Source: Caldimonas caldifontis (GTDB lineage: Bacteria > Pseudomonadota > Gammaproteobacteria > Burkholderiales > Burkholderiaceae_C). From it: DNA of 64,000 nt. Made by a program: the position numbers and the translations under genes. The stretch lies in assembly GCF_002930615.1 (NCBI RefSeq), contig NZ_PSNX01000012.1:1-64000 (forward strand), read 5' to 3'. Numbering within the stretch: the stretch's first letter is position 1; every line of letters begins with the position of its first letter. This document shows positions 35,860 to 45,360 of the stretch, piece after piece. The notes beneath the pieces were generated by a model that worked only from the letters and a program-made list of their open reading frames with translations, was not told the DNA's origin and did not search any database.

Positions 35860-37734
35860 ATGGAACACGTGGATTTCATGCACCTGCTGCGCCTGAGCGA
35901 GCAGGCCTGCGAGTCCGATGCCAAGGGCTACCGCCGCAGCGTGTGGTGGTTTGCGGTGCTGGGCTATGCCGTGGTCATCGTGCTGGCGCTGGTGGCTGTG
36001 GGCGTGCTGGGTGCGGTGGCCTGGGCCGTGGCCACTGGCCGCCCGGGCGGCTGGATGATCTGGCTGGGCCTGGTGGCCCTGGCCCTGCTGTGGGTGACGG
36101 TGCGCGCGCTCATGACACGCTTTCCGGCGCCCGAGGGCTACCGGGTCACACCTGAAGACGCTCCCGAACTGTTCAAGGCCATCGAACGCTTGCGCCGTGC
36201 GGTGAAGGGCCCGCCCATCGACGAGGTCGTGCTCGATGCCAGCTTCAACGCCGCCATCCTGCAGCGGCCTCGCCTGGGGTGGCTGGGGCACACCAACCAC
36301 CTCATCATCGGCTGGCCACTGATGTGTGCGCTGGAGCCGCGCCGGCTGCTGGCCGTGATCGCCCACGAGTACGGCCACCTGCGCGGCGAGCATGGCAAGT
36401 TCTCGGCCTGGATCTACCGCACGCGCTCGGCCTGGTGGCGCCTGCAGCAAAGCTACGAGGCCGACGAAGGACCGGTGCCCTGGCTGGTGCGGGGCTTCCT
36501 GTCGTGGTATGTGCCGCGCTTCAACGCGCGCACCTTTGCGCTGGCCCGCCAGGACGAATACGAAGCCGACCGCGTGGCCGCCCGCCTGTGCCGCCCCGAG
36601 GTGGTGGGCCAGGCCTGGGTCGAGATCGAGATCAAGTCGCGCTGGTACCACGAGGTCTACTGGCCGCGCCAGTGGCAACGTGCCCTGAAGGAAGAGCGCC
36701 CCGACCCCATGCCGCATGCCGACATGGCCAGCGGCCTGCTGCATGGGCCCGACGAAGCCTACGCCACGCGCGCCTTGCGCGAGGCCCTGGCGCGCCTGCC
36801 CAGCTATGACGACACCCACCCGGTGCCGCGCGACCGCCTGGCCGCGCTGGGCGTGCGCCCGGAGGTGCCGACCTGGTCCAAGGCGCCTTCCATCGCGCTG
36901 CTGGGCCGTGCCGCGCCCCTGGCGGCGCGCCACTTCGACCGACAGTGGTGGCAGGACACGCGTCGCGACTGGGAGCACCACCACCGCCATCTGCGCACCT
37001 GCCGTGACCGTGCGCGCGACTTCCGTGCGCGCGCTGCCGACCTGCAGGCCGATGAGTGGGTGGACTGGGCCGAGTGCCTGGAGCAGCTCGGCCGCGACGA
37101 CCATGCGGCCCTGTACGAGCAGGCGCTGGAACGCGAGCCCGGGCACGCACGCGCCCTGCTGCGCCTGACCATCGCCCGCCAGGGCAGCACCCATCCCGAA
37201 ACCCTGGTGCTGGCCGAGCGCCTGCAAGCCCGGCACCCGCAGCACGGCTACGCCGCCTGCCGGCTGGCGCTGGACCACCTCGACCGGCTCGACCACACCG
37301 GCAGCGACCTGGCCCCGCGCGACCCGGCCGTGCGCCGCACCTGGCGCGAACGCCTCGCGCACTTCGAGAAGCTCGAAGCCAGCGCCTGGGAATCGGTGAC
37401 GGCCACCAACCCCTGCGAACACCTGGTGGCGCCCGACTGGACCGAACTGGAGCGCCGCTACGTGATCGACGAACTGATCCGCCTGCGCGAGGTGTCGGCT
37501 GCCTGGGTCGGTGGCAAGACCGTGCCCGAACTGCCCGGCCGGGTGTACCTCGTGCTGTTCATCCAGATGCGCCGCACCGACGAGGCCCGCGGCCACGAGC
37601 TCGTCCAGCAGCTCATGGAAAGCCTGCCCTTCCCAGGGCGTCTGCTGGTGACGGTGGTGGACCTCTTCGTGCGCGAGGCTGATGTGCGAGGGAGTGCGGC
37701 GCAGGCGTTCTATCGGCGCCAGCGCAGCCGCTGA
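35860..37734 (+). CDS. Membrane M48-family metallopeptidase with C-terminal repeat region
   Basis: A 624-residue protein. Two TM helices lie near 32-62 and 65-85. The zinc protease motif HEYGH (HEYGHLRGEHGK, near 167-171) is present, with the third ligand Glu in QDEYEADRVAARL near 229. This is the M48 (HtpX/Ste24-like) layout. The C-terminal half (about 350-600) is soluble, Arg- and Leu-rich, with TPR-like helical pairs such as EQALEREPGHARALLRL. Its substrate is unknown; membrane or envelope protein quality control is typical of the family. Confidence 0.88.
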   Translation: MEHVDFMHLLRLSEQACESDAKGYRRSVWWFAVLGYAVVIVLALVAVGVLGAVAWAVATGRPGGWMIWLGLVALALLWVTVRALMTRFPAPEGYRVTPEDAPELFKAIERLRRAVKGPPIDEVVLDASFNAAILQRPRLGWLGHTNHLIIGWPLMCALEPRRLLAVIAHEYGHLRGEHGKFSAWIYRTRSAWWRLQQSYEADEGPVPWLVRGFLSWYVPRFNARTFALARQDEYEADRVAARLCRPEVVGQAWVEIEIKSRWYHEVYWPRQWQRALKEERPDPMPHADMASGLLHGPDEAYATRALREALARLPSYDDTHPVPRDRLAALGVRPEVPTWSKAPSIALLGRAAPLAARHFDRQWWQDTRRDWEHHHRHLRTCRDRARDFRARAADLQADEWVDWAECLEQLGRDDHAALYEQALEREPGHARALLRLTIARQGSTHPETLVLAERLQARHPQHGYAACRLALDHLDRLDHTGSDLAPRDPAVRRTWRERLAHFEKLEASAWESVTATNPCEHLVAPDWTELERRYVIDELIRLREVSAAWVGGKTVPELPGRVYLVLFIQMRRTDEARGHELVQQLMESLPFPGRLLVTVVDLFVREADVRGSAAQAFYRRQRSR

Positions 37735-37738
37735 CTCC

Positions 37739-38650
37739 TCAGCTCATCTGGTTGGCGACCCCGGCGGCCACATGCCCCGACGGCACGTGCGGTGCGGCGT
37801 TCTCGACGTGGCGCATCTGGTCGTCGAAGAAGAAGTCGGGCTCGAATTCGCGCAGGAATTCGCCCTTGGGCAGACCGCCCAGGAACATCGCCTCGTCCAC
37901 CTCGATCTGCCAGTCCATCAGCGTGCGGATGGCGCGCTCGTGCGCCGGGGCACTGCGGGCCGTGACCAGGGCCGTGCGGATGCGCATGGCCGGCGTGCCC
38001 TCGCGCTGCAACTGGTGCAGGGCCTGCAGCAGCGGTTTGAAGGGGCCGGCCGGCAGCGGTGTGGTGGCGCGGTGGCTTTCGTGGGCCTGGAAGGCGTCGA
38101 GACCGTCGCTCTGGAAGACCTGCTCGGCTTCGTCGGAGAAGAGCACCGCGTCACCATCGAAGGCGATGCGCACCTCGCTGGGATGGGCGTCCGAGGCGCG
38201 CGCCGACAGCGGGTAGACACGCGCCGCCGGAAAGCCGGCGTCGAGCGCGGCGCGCACGTCGGCCTCGTTGGCTGACAGGAAGAGGTGAGCGTTGAGCGGG
38301 CGCAGGTAGCGGTAGGGTGACTGCCCGCGCGTGAACACGCCGCGCTGGATGGGCAGGCCATAGTGCTGCGCCGAGCGGAACACCCGCATGCCCGAGACGG
38401 GGTCGTTGCGCGAGAGGATCACCACCTCCACGCGCGGGGCGGCGCCGGCCCCCAGCCGGTTGAAGGCCAGCAGCTTGTTCACCAGCGAGAAGGCCACACC
38501 GGGCCGCGCGGGCACGTCCAGGCGTTGCAGCTGCAGCTGCATGTAGCTGTGGTCGTCCTGGGCCTCGAAAAGCTGGTTCTCCTCCTCGAAGTCGAACAGG
38601 GCGCGCGAGGAAATAGCCACGACGAGCTGGCCGGCAAGGGTCACGGGCAT
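37739..38650 (-). CDS. 5'-nucleotidase, cytosolic NT5C1-like family
   Basis: A 303-residue protein of the family related to eukaryotic cytosolic 5'-nucleotidase I. It begins with VVAISSRALFDFEEEN, a variant of the HAD first motif, and includes VEVVILSRNDPVSGMRVF, RGVFTRGQSPYRYL, IAFDGDAVLFSDEAE (an acidic HAD-like motif) and FLGGLPKGEFLREFEPDFFFDDQ. It should dephosphorylate nucleoside monophosphates. It is convergent with the M48 gene, four bases apart. Confidence 0.9.
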   Translation of the reverse strand: MPVTLAGQLVVAISSRALFDFEEENQLFEAQDDHSYMQLQLQRLDVPARPGVAFSLVNKLLAFNRLGAGAAPRVEVVILSRNDPVSGMRVFRSAQHYGLPIQRGVFTRGQSPYRYLRPLNAHLFLSANEADVRAALDAGFPAARVYPLSARASDAHPSEVRIAFDGDAVLFSDEAEQVFQSDGLDAFQAHESHRATTPLPAGPFKPLLQALHQLQREGTPAMRIRTALVTARSAPAHERAIRTLMDWQIEVDEAMFLGGLPKGEFLREFEPDFFFDDQMRHVENAAPHVPSGHVAAGVANQMS

Positions 38651-38659
38651 GGGGCGATG

Positions 38660-39193
38660 CTAGCGGACGGGGTCGGAGCCAGCGCCATCCACCGCACTGG
38701 CGGCCGTGGCGCCGGATGGCGCTGCCTGGCGGTCGAGCTTGTCCTCGATCTCGCCGAGCTGGGCGGCCAGCCCGTTGCCGGTGTCGGTGAGGGCCTGCCG
38801 CAGGCTGTCGTCCAGGCGACGGGTCTGGGCGCCGACTTCTCCCGAGACGGTCGAGACGTCCTGGCGCAACGTGGAGAGTTCCTGCTTCAGCCACTGGCGC
38901 AGCTCGGTGTAGCGTGAGGTTTCGGCCTTCTCGGCCAGGTCGCGTTGCTCGCGCGCCTCGTGCATCAGCCGACGCGTTTCGGCCAGCCGTTGCGCCTGCA
39001 TCACCGCGATGTAGGTCAGGAAGGCGACGGCCTCGATGGCCAGCAGCGCCAGCAGGACCAGACCCAGCGGGGCCTGGGTGTGCGCAAACAGCAGGAAGAC
39101 TTCCGTGGGCGCCACGATGGCGGGCCAGTTCAGGGCGGCAAACAGCGCAATCAGCGCCAGCACCAGGCCAAGCAGGACGGTGCGCAGGGACAT
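38660..39193 (-). CDS. Membrane-anchored coiled-coil protein (LapA-like)
   Basis: A 177-residue protein. Two N-terminal TM helices (about 4-24 and 37-60) flank ALNWPAIVAPTEVFLLF, a LapA-type pattern. A long charged coiled coil follows (about 65-150, QRLAETRRLMHEAREQRDL) with Gln/Glu/Arg heptads, and a disordered Ala/Ser-rich tail. The ATG at 39193 is preceded by GGAGGA. It lies nine bases upstream of the 5'-nucleotidase start on the same strand, so an operon is likely. The function is unknown. Confidence 0.75.
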   Translation of the reverse strand: MSLRTVLLGLVLALIALFAALNWPAIVAPTEVFLLFAHTQAPLGLVLLALLAIEAVAFLTYIAVMQAQRLAETRRLMHEAREQRDLAEKAETSRYTELRQWLKQELSTLRQDVSTVSGEVGAQTRRLDDSLRQALTDTGNGLAAQLGEIEDKLDRQAAPSGATAASAVDGAGSDPVR

Positions 39194-39297
39194 CGGCTTC
39201 CTCCACAGGGATGACAGGCGCCGTCTGACGGCGCATCGGGCCACATCATGGCATGCTGCAGCCCCGAGTATCTCCTCAAGGCGGGGCAAGGAGCGTG

Positions 39298-41163
39298 ATG
39301 GACCTGATGTCGATGCTGGCGCTGCCGGGTCTGTCCGGCCATGGGGTGGTGGTGCTCGCCTTCACGGTCGGGGTCTTTGCCGTGTTCGTGCTGGACCGCT
39401 GGCCCATCGCTTCGGTGTGCCTGGGGATCCTGGCCCTCCTGCCGGCCTTCTTCCTGGTGTTTCCACTGGAGGTGGAGGGGGCACCGCTGGCGCCGGCCCG
39501 CTTTTATGCGGGCTTTGGCCATCCCGCCCTGGTGGCCATCTGCGCGCTGATGGTGCTGGGGCAGGGCCTCGTCGTCACCGGAGCCCTCGAACCCGTGGCA
39601 CGGCGGCTGTCGGGCCTGGTGGCCCAGCACCCGTTCCTGGCCCTGGCGGCGGTGCTGCTGGCGGCGGCGGGGGCCAGCGGCTTTGTCAATGACACGCCGG
39701 TGGTGGTGCTGCTGCTGCCGCTCCTGATGGCCGCGGCCCAGCGCGCCAAGACCTCGGCGGCCGGCCTGCTGATGCCGATGAACTATGCCGTGCTGATCGG
39801 CGGCATGGCCACCACGATCGGCACCTCGACCAACCTCATCGTGGTCAACCTGGCCCAGCAGCTTGGCATGCCCCCGGTGGGGATGTTGAGCTTCTATCCC
39901 CTGGTCGCGCTGGCGGCCGTGCCCGGGCTGCTCTATCTGTGGCTGGTGGCCCCGCGTCTCCTGGCCGGTGTGGGCGAACGCACGCCAGTGGACACCCAGG
40001 ACGCCTTCGATGCCGAACTGCATGTCGAAGAGGGCGCCTGGCTGGAGGGCCGCACGCTGAGCGACGCCATGGCGGCCACCGAAGGCCGGATGCGTGTGCT
40101 CGAGTTGCGCGATGCCCAGGGGCGCGTGCGTGCCCGGCTGCCCACGGCGCAGTTGCGCGCAGGCGATCGGCTGGTGTTGCAGGACACGGTGGACAACCTC
40201 AAGGAGCATGAGCGCGTGCTCAAGGGGCGCCTGCATGGGCTGGATGACGACGAGGACTCCGACACCGATGACCCGCAGCGCAGGCCACGGCGCGCAACGG
40301 CCGTGGTGGCCCAGATGGTGATCACGCCGCAGTCCCCCCTGGTGGGGCGCAGCGTGCGCCAGCTGCGTCTGGCCGATCGCTATCGGCTGGCGGTGGTGGG
40401 GCTTCGGTCGGGCCGGGCGGCACCTTCGGTGTCCTGGTCGCGCCAGGAGGTGGCTGATCGCCCGCTTTCGGCCGGTGACGTGCTGCTGATGCAAGGGCCT
40501 CTTGCCGAGATGCAGGAGGCCCAGCGCGATGGCTTCGGCCTGCTGCTCGACTCACGTCATGTGCTGCCTCGCCAGGACAAGGCCTGGGTGGCGCTGTCCA
40601 CCTTGGCCGCAGTGGTGGTGCTGGCCGTGACCAAGATCCTGCCCATCGAGGTGGCCGCGCTCGGCGGGGTGCTGGTCCTCCTGGCCAGCGGGGCGCTGGG
40701 CTGGCGCGACGTGGGGGCGTCCCTTTCGATGAAGGTGGTGCTGCTGGTGGCGGCCAGTCTGGCCCTGGGTGATGCGCTGATGGTGACCGGCGCCACGCAA
40801 TTCCTTGCCCAGCAACTGGTGGCCCTGGCCGGAGCACTGGAGCCACGATGGGTGCTGCTGGGGCTGATGGGCCTCATGGGACTGCTCACCAACTTCGTGT
40901 CGAACAACGCGGCGGCGGCAATCGGCACGCCGCTGGGCTTCGAGATGGCGCGCCAACTCGGTGTGCCGCCCGAGCCCTATGTGCTGGCGGTGCTGTTCGG
41001 CTGCAACCTGTGCTACCTCACGCCGATGGCGTATCAGACCAATCTGCTCGTCATGAACGCCGCGGGCTACCGCTTCGCGGACTTCGTGCGCGTGGGCACG
41101 CCGCTGTTCCTCATCATGTGGTTCAGCCTGAGCGCCCTGCTCGTGTGGCGCCACGGGCTGTAG
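39298..41163 (+). CDS. SLC13-family permease with TrkA-C regulatory domains
   Basis: A 621-residue inner-membrane transporter. TM blocks at about 1-220 and 430-620 flank two cytoplasmic TrkA_C (RCK_C) domains (about 235-420; VEEGAWLEGRTLSDAM and ITPQSPLVGRSVRQL). Substrate motifs of the DASS/SLC13 group are present as FVNDTPVVVLLLPL, GTSTNLIV and, in the second half, FVSNNAAAA and MAYQTNLLV. AAGGAG lies four bases before the ATG at 39298. Likely substrates are sulfate, dicarboxylates or another anion; the RCK_C insertion suggests ligand gating. Confidence 0.88.
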   Translation: MDLMSMLALPGLSGHGVVVLAFTVGVFAVFVLDRWPIASVCLGILALLPAFFLVFPLEVEGAPLAPARFYAGFGHPALVAICALMVLGQGLVVTGALEPVARRLSGLVAQHPFLALAAVLLAAAGASGFVNDTPVVVLLLPLLMAAAQRAKTSAAGLLMPMNYAVLIGGMATTIGTSTNLIVVNLAQQLGMPPVGMLSFYPLVALAAVPGLLYLWLVAPRLLAGVGERTPVDTQDAFDAELHVEEGAWLEGRTLSDAMAATEGRMRVLELRDAQGRVRARLPTAQLRAGDRLVLQDTVDNLKEHERVLKGRLHGLDDDEDSDTDDPQRRPRRATAVVAQMVITPQSPLVGRSVRQLRLADRYRLAVVGLRSGRAAPSVSWSRQEVADRPLSAGDVLLMQGPLAEMQEAQRDGFGLLLDSRHVLPRQDKAWVALSTLAAVVVLAVTKILPIEVAALGGVLVLLASGALGWRDVGASLSMKVVLLVAASLALGDALMVTGATQFLAQQLVALAGALEPRWVLLGLMGLMGLLTNFVSNNAAAAIGTPLGFEMARQLGVPPEPYVLAVLFGCNLCYLTPMAYQTNLLVMNAAGYRFADFVRVGTPLFLIMWFSLSALLVWRHGL

Positions 41164-41176
41164 GCAAATGTAACGA

Positions 41177-41196
41177 CTGTCGGCCGGCACCGACAG
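41177..41196 (+). terminator. Possible terminator stem after the SLC13 gene
   Basis: CTGTCGG / CCGACAG forms a perfect 7-bp stem around a 6-base loop, starting 14 bases after the stop codon. There is no T-run, so intrinsic termination would be weak. It could instead stabilise the transcript end. Confidence 0.35.
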
Positions 41197-41310
41197 ACGG
41201 GGCACGGCGGCAACCGACAGGCGTCCCGGACTTGCATGCCTAGAGTTCACTCACGGCCTTCGAATGCGAGGCCGACAGCAACCCAACAGATGAACTTGAA
41301 GGAGCACACC

Positions 41311-41643
41311 ATGCAAGCGAGCCAACTGTTGCGCATCACGGCCTTGTCGGTGGCGCTGGGCGCCACCATCGTCGCCACGGGCTGCTCGGCCACGCCCACC
41401 CAGGCCAGCGCCGGTGAGGTGATCGATGACACCTGGATCACCACCAAGGTCAAGGCGGCCTTCGTCGAGGACAAGACCGTCAGCGCCCTCAACATCAACG
41501 TCGAGACTTTCCGGGGCACCGTCCAGCTCAGCGGCTTTGCCAACAGCGCCGCCGAAGTGCAGCGCGCCGGGCAGATTGCCAGCGGCATCAAGGGCGTCAA
41601 GGCGGTGAAGAATGACATCCGGCTCAAGCAGTCGGTGAGCTGA
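41311..41643 (+). CDS. BON-domain lipoprotein
   Basis: A 110-residue lipoprotein. The signal peptide ends in the lipobox VATGC (Cys at about 23). The mature part is one BON domain: [38 protein letters not shown] followed by [16 protein letters not shown] domains bind phospholipid surfaces and are found in OsmY- and DolP-like envelope proteins. The ATG at 41311 has AAGGAG six bases before it, better than the upstream in-frame ATGs. A UPF0391 gene follows 22 bases downstream. Confidence 0.88.
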   Translation: MQASQLLRITALSVALGATIVATGCSATPTQASAGEVIDDTWITTKVKAAFVEDKTVSALNINVETFRGTVQLSGFANSAAEVQRAGQIASGIKGVKAVKNDIRLKQSVS

Positions 41644-41665
41644 TCTTTCGGAAAGGAGCGCCACC

Positions 41666-41827
41666 ATGCTGCACTACGCCGTCGTCTTTTTCGTCATTGC
41701 CCTGATCGCGGCCGTCTTTGGCTTCGGCGGCATCGCCGCCGGCGCCGCGGGCATCGCCAAGATCCTGTTTTTCATCTTCCTCATCGGCTTCGTCGTATCG
41801 CTGGTGATGGGGCTGTTGAAACGCTAG
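41666..41827 (+). CDS. UPF0391 (DUF1328/YtjA) small membrane protein
   Basis: A 53-residue protein with two TM helices separated by the family's glycine-rich turn: [29 protein letters not shown] is the characteristic core. GAAAGGAG lies seven bases before the ATG. It is co-directional with the BON lipoprotein, a pairing often seen in osmotic or envelope stress genes. Its function is not known. Confidence 0.92.
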   Translation: MLHYAVVFFVIALIAAVFGFGGIAAGAAGIAKILFFIFLIGFVVSLVMGLLKR

Positions 41828-41890
41828 CCGTTGCACGCGCCAACCCCTGCGGCCCGCCTTGCGCGGGCCGCGTGCGTTGGGCCTGCCGCC

Positions 41891-43678
41891 TCACTGGTCG
41901 AGCTTCCCGCACTCCCAGAAGATACGCGCCCGGCAGGTGCGGCAGATCTGCGGATCGAGGGTCTGGAAGATGCGGGCGATGGCCGTTCGCTTGTCGGGGT
42001 GGATGTGGTCGGGCCCCAGCGCCGCAGTGAAGCCCGTGCGCTCCCACATTTCCAGCACCTGCGGGCGGGGGCGATGGAAGTGCAGGTCCCCCCCCATGGC
42101 GCGCCGCGCTGCCAGCTCGGACTGCCACAGCTCGGCACCGGCCAGGTCGATGAAGTTCATGCTCTTGGCCATGACCAGCAGGTGCTTGGGCGCGTGAGGT
42201 GCCGTGCGCAGAGCATGCAGCGTATCCGCCACGTGCTGGGTGGCACCGAAGTAGATCGAACCCTCCATGCGCAGCAGTTTGAGCTGAGGGCATTCGGGCA
42301 GGCTGCCTTCCGGGTGGCCATCCACCACCTCGAAATGGCGGCCCTCCTCCATCGACGTGAAACCCATCGTTCGCATGGCGGGCTTGGCCGTGCGTTGCAG
42401 GTAGCTCATGAGCGAGGCGATGGTGCCCAGCAGGATGGCCATCTCCAGCCGGATGCTCACCGTGGCCAGCAGCGTGAGGGCGGCAATGCCGAACTCGGTG
42501 CGGTTGAGCAGGTACAGGCGCCGCCAGCGAGGCAGGTCGAGCAGGCTCCAGGCCACCAGCAGCAGCAGCCCGGCGATGGCCGCCATCGGGATCAGGGCCA
42601 GCAGCGGCGCGCTGAAGGCCACCACCCCCACCAGCAGCACAGCCGAGAACACGGCGGCCAGCGGCGTACGCGCACCGGCTTCGAGGTTGGGCATGGACCG
42701 GTTGAGTGAGCCGCAGCTCACATACGACGAGAAGAAGCCGCCCACCAGGTTCGACAGCCCCTGGCCCAGGAACTCCCGGTTGGTGTCGATGCGCTGGCCC
42801 GATCGCTGTGCGACGGCCTTGGCGATCGAGATCGATTGGCCGAGTGCCACGATGGTGAGCGCCGCAGCCAGGCCCAGCAGTTCGGGCAGCTGCTTCCAAT
42901 CGATCGCCGGCACGGCAAAGGGCGGCCAGGGTGAGGGGATGGACCCCACCACCGCCACGTGCGCCCAGCCCAGCGCATCACCTTGCCGGTTGAGCACGGT
43001 GGCCAGCGCCGTGCCGGCCACCAGTCCGACGAGCATGCCCGGCCAGCGGGGGGTGAGATGGCGCACCAGCACGGCCGTGATCAGGGTGGTCAGCCCCACC
43101 AACAATGCGGTGAACTGCGTGTGCGAAATGCGGGTCGCCAGGTGCGCCAGCACGGCCGGCGTGCCCTGACCTTCCAGCGCCCCCAGGCCCAGCAGGTCAC
43201 GCATCGCGTGCAAGGCAATCAGCAGCGCCGCGCCGCTGGTGAAGCCCATCAGCGCGGCGGGCGAGATGAAGTTCGCGATGGTTCCCAGTCGCAGGGCACC
43301 CACCAGCGTCTGCATCACGCCCACCAACACTGTCACCGCCAGGGCCAGCTGGATGTAGGCCGGGCTGCCGGCGGCAGCCAGCGGTGTGAGCATCGCAAAC
43401 AGCGCCAGCGAGTTGGCGTTGGTGGGGCCAGACATCACATGCCGGCTGGAGCCGAACAAGGCGGCCACGATGCACGGCACGATGGCGGTGTAGAGCCCGT
43501 ACTGCGGTGGCAGGCCTGCCAGCGTGGCGAAGGCGATGCCCTGGGGCAGCACCAGGACCGCGCCCAGCAAGCCCGCGAGAACGTCGGCCCGCAGGCTCGC
43601 ACCGTTCACCTCGTGCACCCAGGAGCCGAACACGCGGGACAGGGCAAGGGCAACAGCGGGCGGCAAGGACAAGTTCAT
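41891..43678 (-). CDS. SulP-family anion transporter with STAS domain
   Basis: A 595-residue inner-membrane transporter. About 12-14 TM segments (residues 20-415) include the SulP signature VLPQGIAFATLAGLPPQYGLYTA and the second motif GFTSGAALLI. A cytoplasmic STAS domain spans about 440-550 (EGSIYFGATQHV, KSMNFIDLAGAE). The tail adds a Cys cluster, CRTCRARIFWEC, not standard for SulP. Typical substrates are sulfate, bicarbonate or dicarboxylates. The start at 43678 (MNLSLPP) is preferred but lacks a clear ribosome site; an in-frame ATG lies six codons upstream. Confidence 0.9.
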   Translation of the reverse strand: MNLSLPPAVALALSRVFGSWVHEVNGASLRADVLAGLLGAVLVLPQGIAFATLAGLPPQYGLYTAIVPCIVAALFGSSRHVMSGPTNANSLALFAMLTPLAAAGSPAYIQLALAVTVLVGVMQTLVGALRLGTIANFISPAALMGFTSGAALLIALHAMRDLLGLGALEGQGTPAVLAHLATRISHTQFTALLVGLTTLITAVLVRHLTPRWPGMLVGLVAGTALATVLNRQGDALGWAHVAVVGSIPSPWPPFAVPAIDWKQLPELLGLAAALTIVALGQSISIAKAVAQRSGQRIDTNREFLGQGLSNLVGGFFSSYVSCGSLNRSMPNLEAGARTPLAAVFSAVLLVGVVAFSAPLLALIPMAAIAGLLLLVAWSLLDLPRWRRLYLLNRTEFGIAALTLLATVSIRLEMAILLGTIASLMSYLQRTAKPAMRTMGFTSMEEGRHFEVVDGHPEGSLPECPQLKLLRMEGSIYFGATQHVADTLHALRTAPHAPKHLLVMAKSMNFIDLAGAELWQSELAARRAMGGDLHFHRPRPQVLEMWERTGFTAALGPDHIHPDKRTAIARIFQTLDPQICRTCRARIFWECGKLDQ

Positions 43679-43824
43679 GCGGAGATGGGGCAACAAGGAC
43701 GATCATAGGCGTTGCAGGCTCGCCGCAACCCATCCTCCGGGGGAATCACGGCGCGGCCGGCTTCTGCTAGGGTACGGCCCCGCGGGCTGACGTCAGATCC
43801 TGCTGGCAAAGGGAGAAGCATTCA

Positions 43825-45321
43825 ATGACGCGCACTTCCAACAGATTTCCTCACCAGACCGTGGCGCTGGCGATGGTGGCGGCCCTGTTGCAGGCGGGCT
43901 GCGGCGGCGGTGGCGGCGACCCTGGCGCCTCTCCGTTTCCGGGCTCGGGTGGCAGCAGTGGGGGAGGCAGCATCCCGGCCTCGTCCCAGTCGGCCGGCCG
44001 TCTGGTGAACAGCAGTGTGAGCGGAGCCCTTCCCGAGCATTGGGTCGCCTCCACCTGCACGGCAGACCGTCAGCGCAGCTGGGTGCGCTCCATCGTGCAC
44101 GAAAAGCACCTGTTCTACCGTCAGGTGCCCAATATCAACCCAGCCAGCTACACGGGAACGCCGCAGAACCTGTTCTACGAACTGACCCGGTTCGGCATCC
44201 CCAACAACCGCGACCGATTCAGTTTCGTGATTCCCCAGAGCACTGCGTCCGCCACCTTCGAGCAGGGGCAGGGCGTGGGCATCGGGGCGGCCTACGTCTA
44301 CGATGGGCAGGGGCGCCTGCGGGTGGCCTACGTCGAGCCCGGTTCGCCCGCTGCCGGGCAATTCGACCGAGGGGCGCAGATCGTCTCGATCAACGGGGCC
44401 GCCGTGGGCAACAGCCTCACGTCGGCACAGATCGACGCGCTCTATCCCTCGGCAGCGGGCGGCACCATCGCCTTGCAGGTGCGCGCCACTCCCGCTGGCG
44501 TCACCCGTTCGATCACGCTCACCAACACGACCTACACCATCGCGCCGGTGAACCGGTCGCTGGTGCTGCCTGGCAACGTGGGCTACCTGCACTACACCGA
44601 CTTCACCACGCCTTCGGGCCAGATCCAGCTGGCCGACACCTTTTCCACCTTCCAGACGGCCGGCATCGCCGACCTGATCATCGACCTGAGGTACAACGGC
44701 GGCGGCTACCTGGCCATCGCGTCGCAGCTGGGGCACATGGTCGCCGGCAGTCGGGGCGCCAATCGCACCTTCGAGCGGCTGGTCTACAGCGACAAGCGGG
44801 TCCGGGAGAACGTGTCGGTTCCGTTCTATCACCGACACCTCGACCTGCCGGGCTATACGAATCCACGTGCCGGGCAATCTCTGCCATCGCTGAACCTCTC
44901 CCGTGTCTTCGTGCTGACCACGGGCGACAGCTGCTCGGCCAGCGAGTCCTTCATCAATGCCATGAAGGGCGTGGACGTGCAGGTGGTCCAGATCGGTGGC
45001 ACCACCTGCGGGAAGCCCTATGGATTCACCCGGTATCCCAACTGCACCTTCGCCTACTTCCCGATCGAGTTCGAGGGCCGCAACGACCGCAACGAGAGCT
45101 TTCCCGCCTCGGGGATCACACCCACGTGCGCGGTGCCTGACGACCTGGACGCCCCTCTGGGCCTTCCCGGTGAGGCACTGCTTGACGCGGCGCTCTCGTA
45201 CCGGGCCACCGGCCAGTGCCCGGCGCTGGTCACGGCCCAATCGCGCACGTTGCCGCCGGGGGTGAAGGTCGGCTCTCCCGAGCCGGACTCCCCCCGACGC
45301 ATCAAGCTCGTCACGCCGTGA
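43825..45321 (+). CDS. Secreted lipoprotein S41-family serine peptidase
   Basis: A 498-residue lipoprotein: signal peptide with lipobox LLQAGC, then a Gly/Ser-rich linker (about 26-55). A PDZ-like domain (about 145-230; AYVEPGSPAAGQFDRGAQIVSINGAAV) is followed by the C-terminal-processing-peptidase fold, with IIDLRYNGGGYL near 290. The catalytic Ser is in DSCSASES near 372 and the catalytic Lys in TTCGKPYG near 396, the usual spacing for the Ser-Lys dyad. Several Cys pairs suggest disulfides in the envelope. The substrate is unknown. Confidence 0.9.
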   Translation: MTRTSNRFPHQTVALAMVAALLQAGCGGGGGDPGASPFPGSGGSSGGGSIPASSQSAGRLVNSSVSGALPEHWVASTCTADRQRSWVRSIVHEKHLFYRQVPNINPASYTGTPQNLFYELTRFGIPNNRDRFSFVIPQSTASATFEQGQGVGIGAAYVYDGQGRLRVAYVEPGSPAAGQFDRGAQIVSINGAAVGNSLTSAQIDALYPSAAGGTIALQVRATPAGVTRSITLTNTTYTIAPVNRSLVLPGNVGYLHYTDFTTPSGQIQLADTFSTFQTAGIADLIIDLRYNGGGYLAIASQLGHMVAGSRGANRTFERLVYSDKRVRENVSVPFYHRHLDLPGYTNPRAGQSLPSLNLSRVFVLTTGDSCSASESFINAMKGVDVQVVQIGGTTCGKPYGFTRYPNCTFAYFPIEFEGRNDRNESFPASGITPTCAVPDDLDAPLGLPGEALLDAALSYRATGQCPALVTAQSRTLPPGVKVGSPEPDSPRRIKLVTP

Positions 45322-45360
45322 CAAGCTTCACTAGGCAGACGCGGTCGGGCTCGCTATCGT

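Noticed and set aside
38660-39289. Longer start for the coiled-coil protein at 39289
   Set aside because: The ATG at 39193 has GGAGGA upstream, and the extra 32 residues have no similarity to LapA-like proteins.
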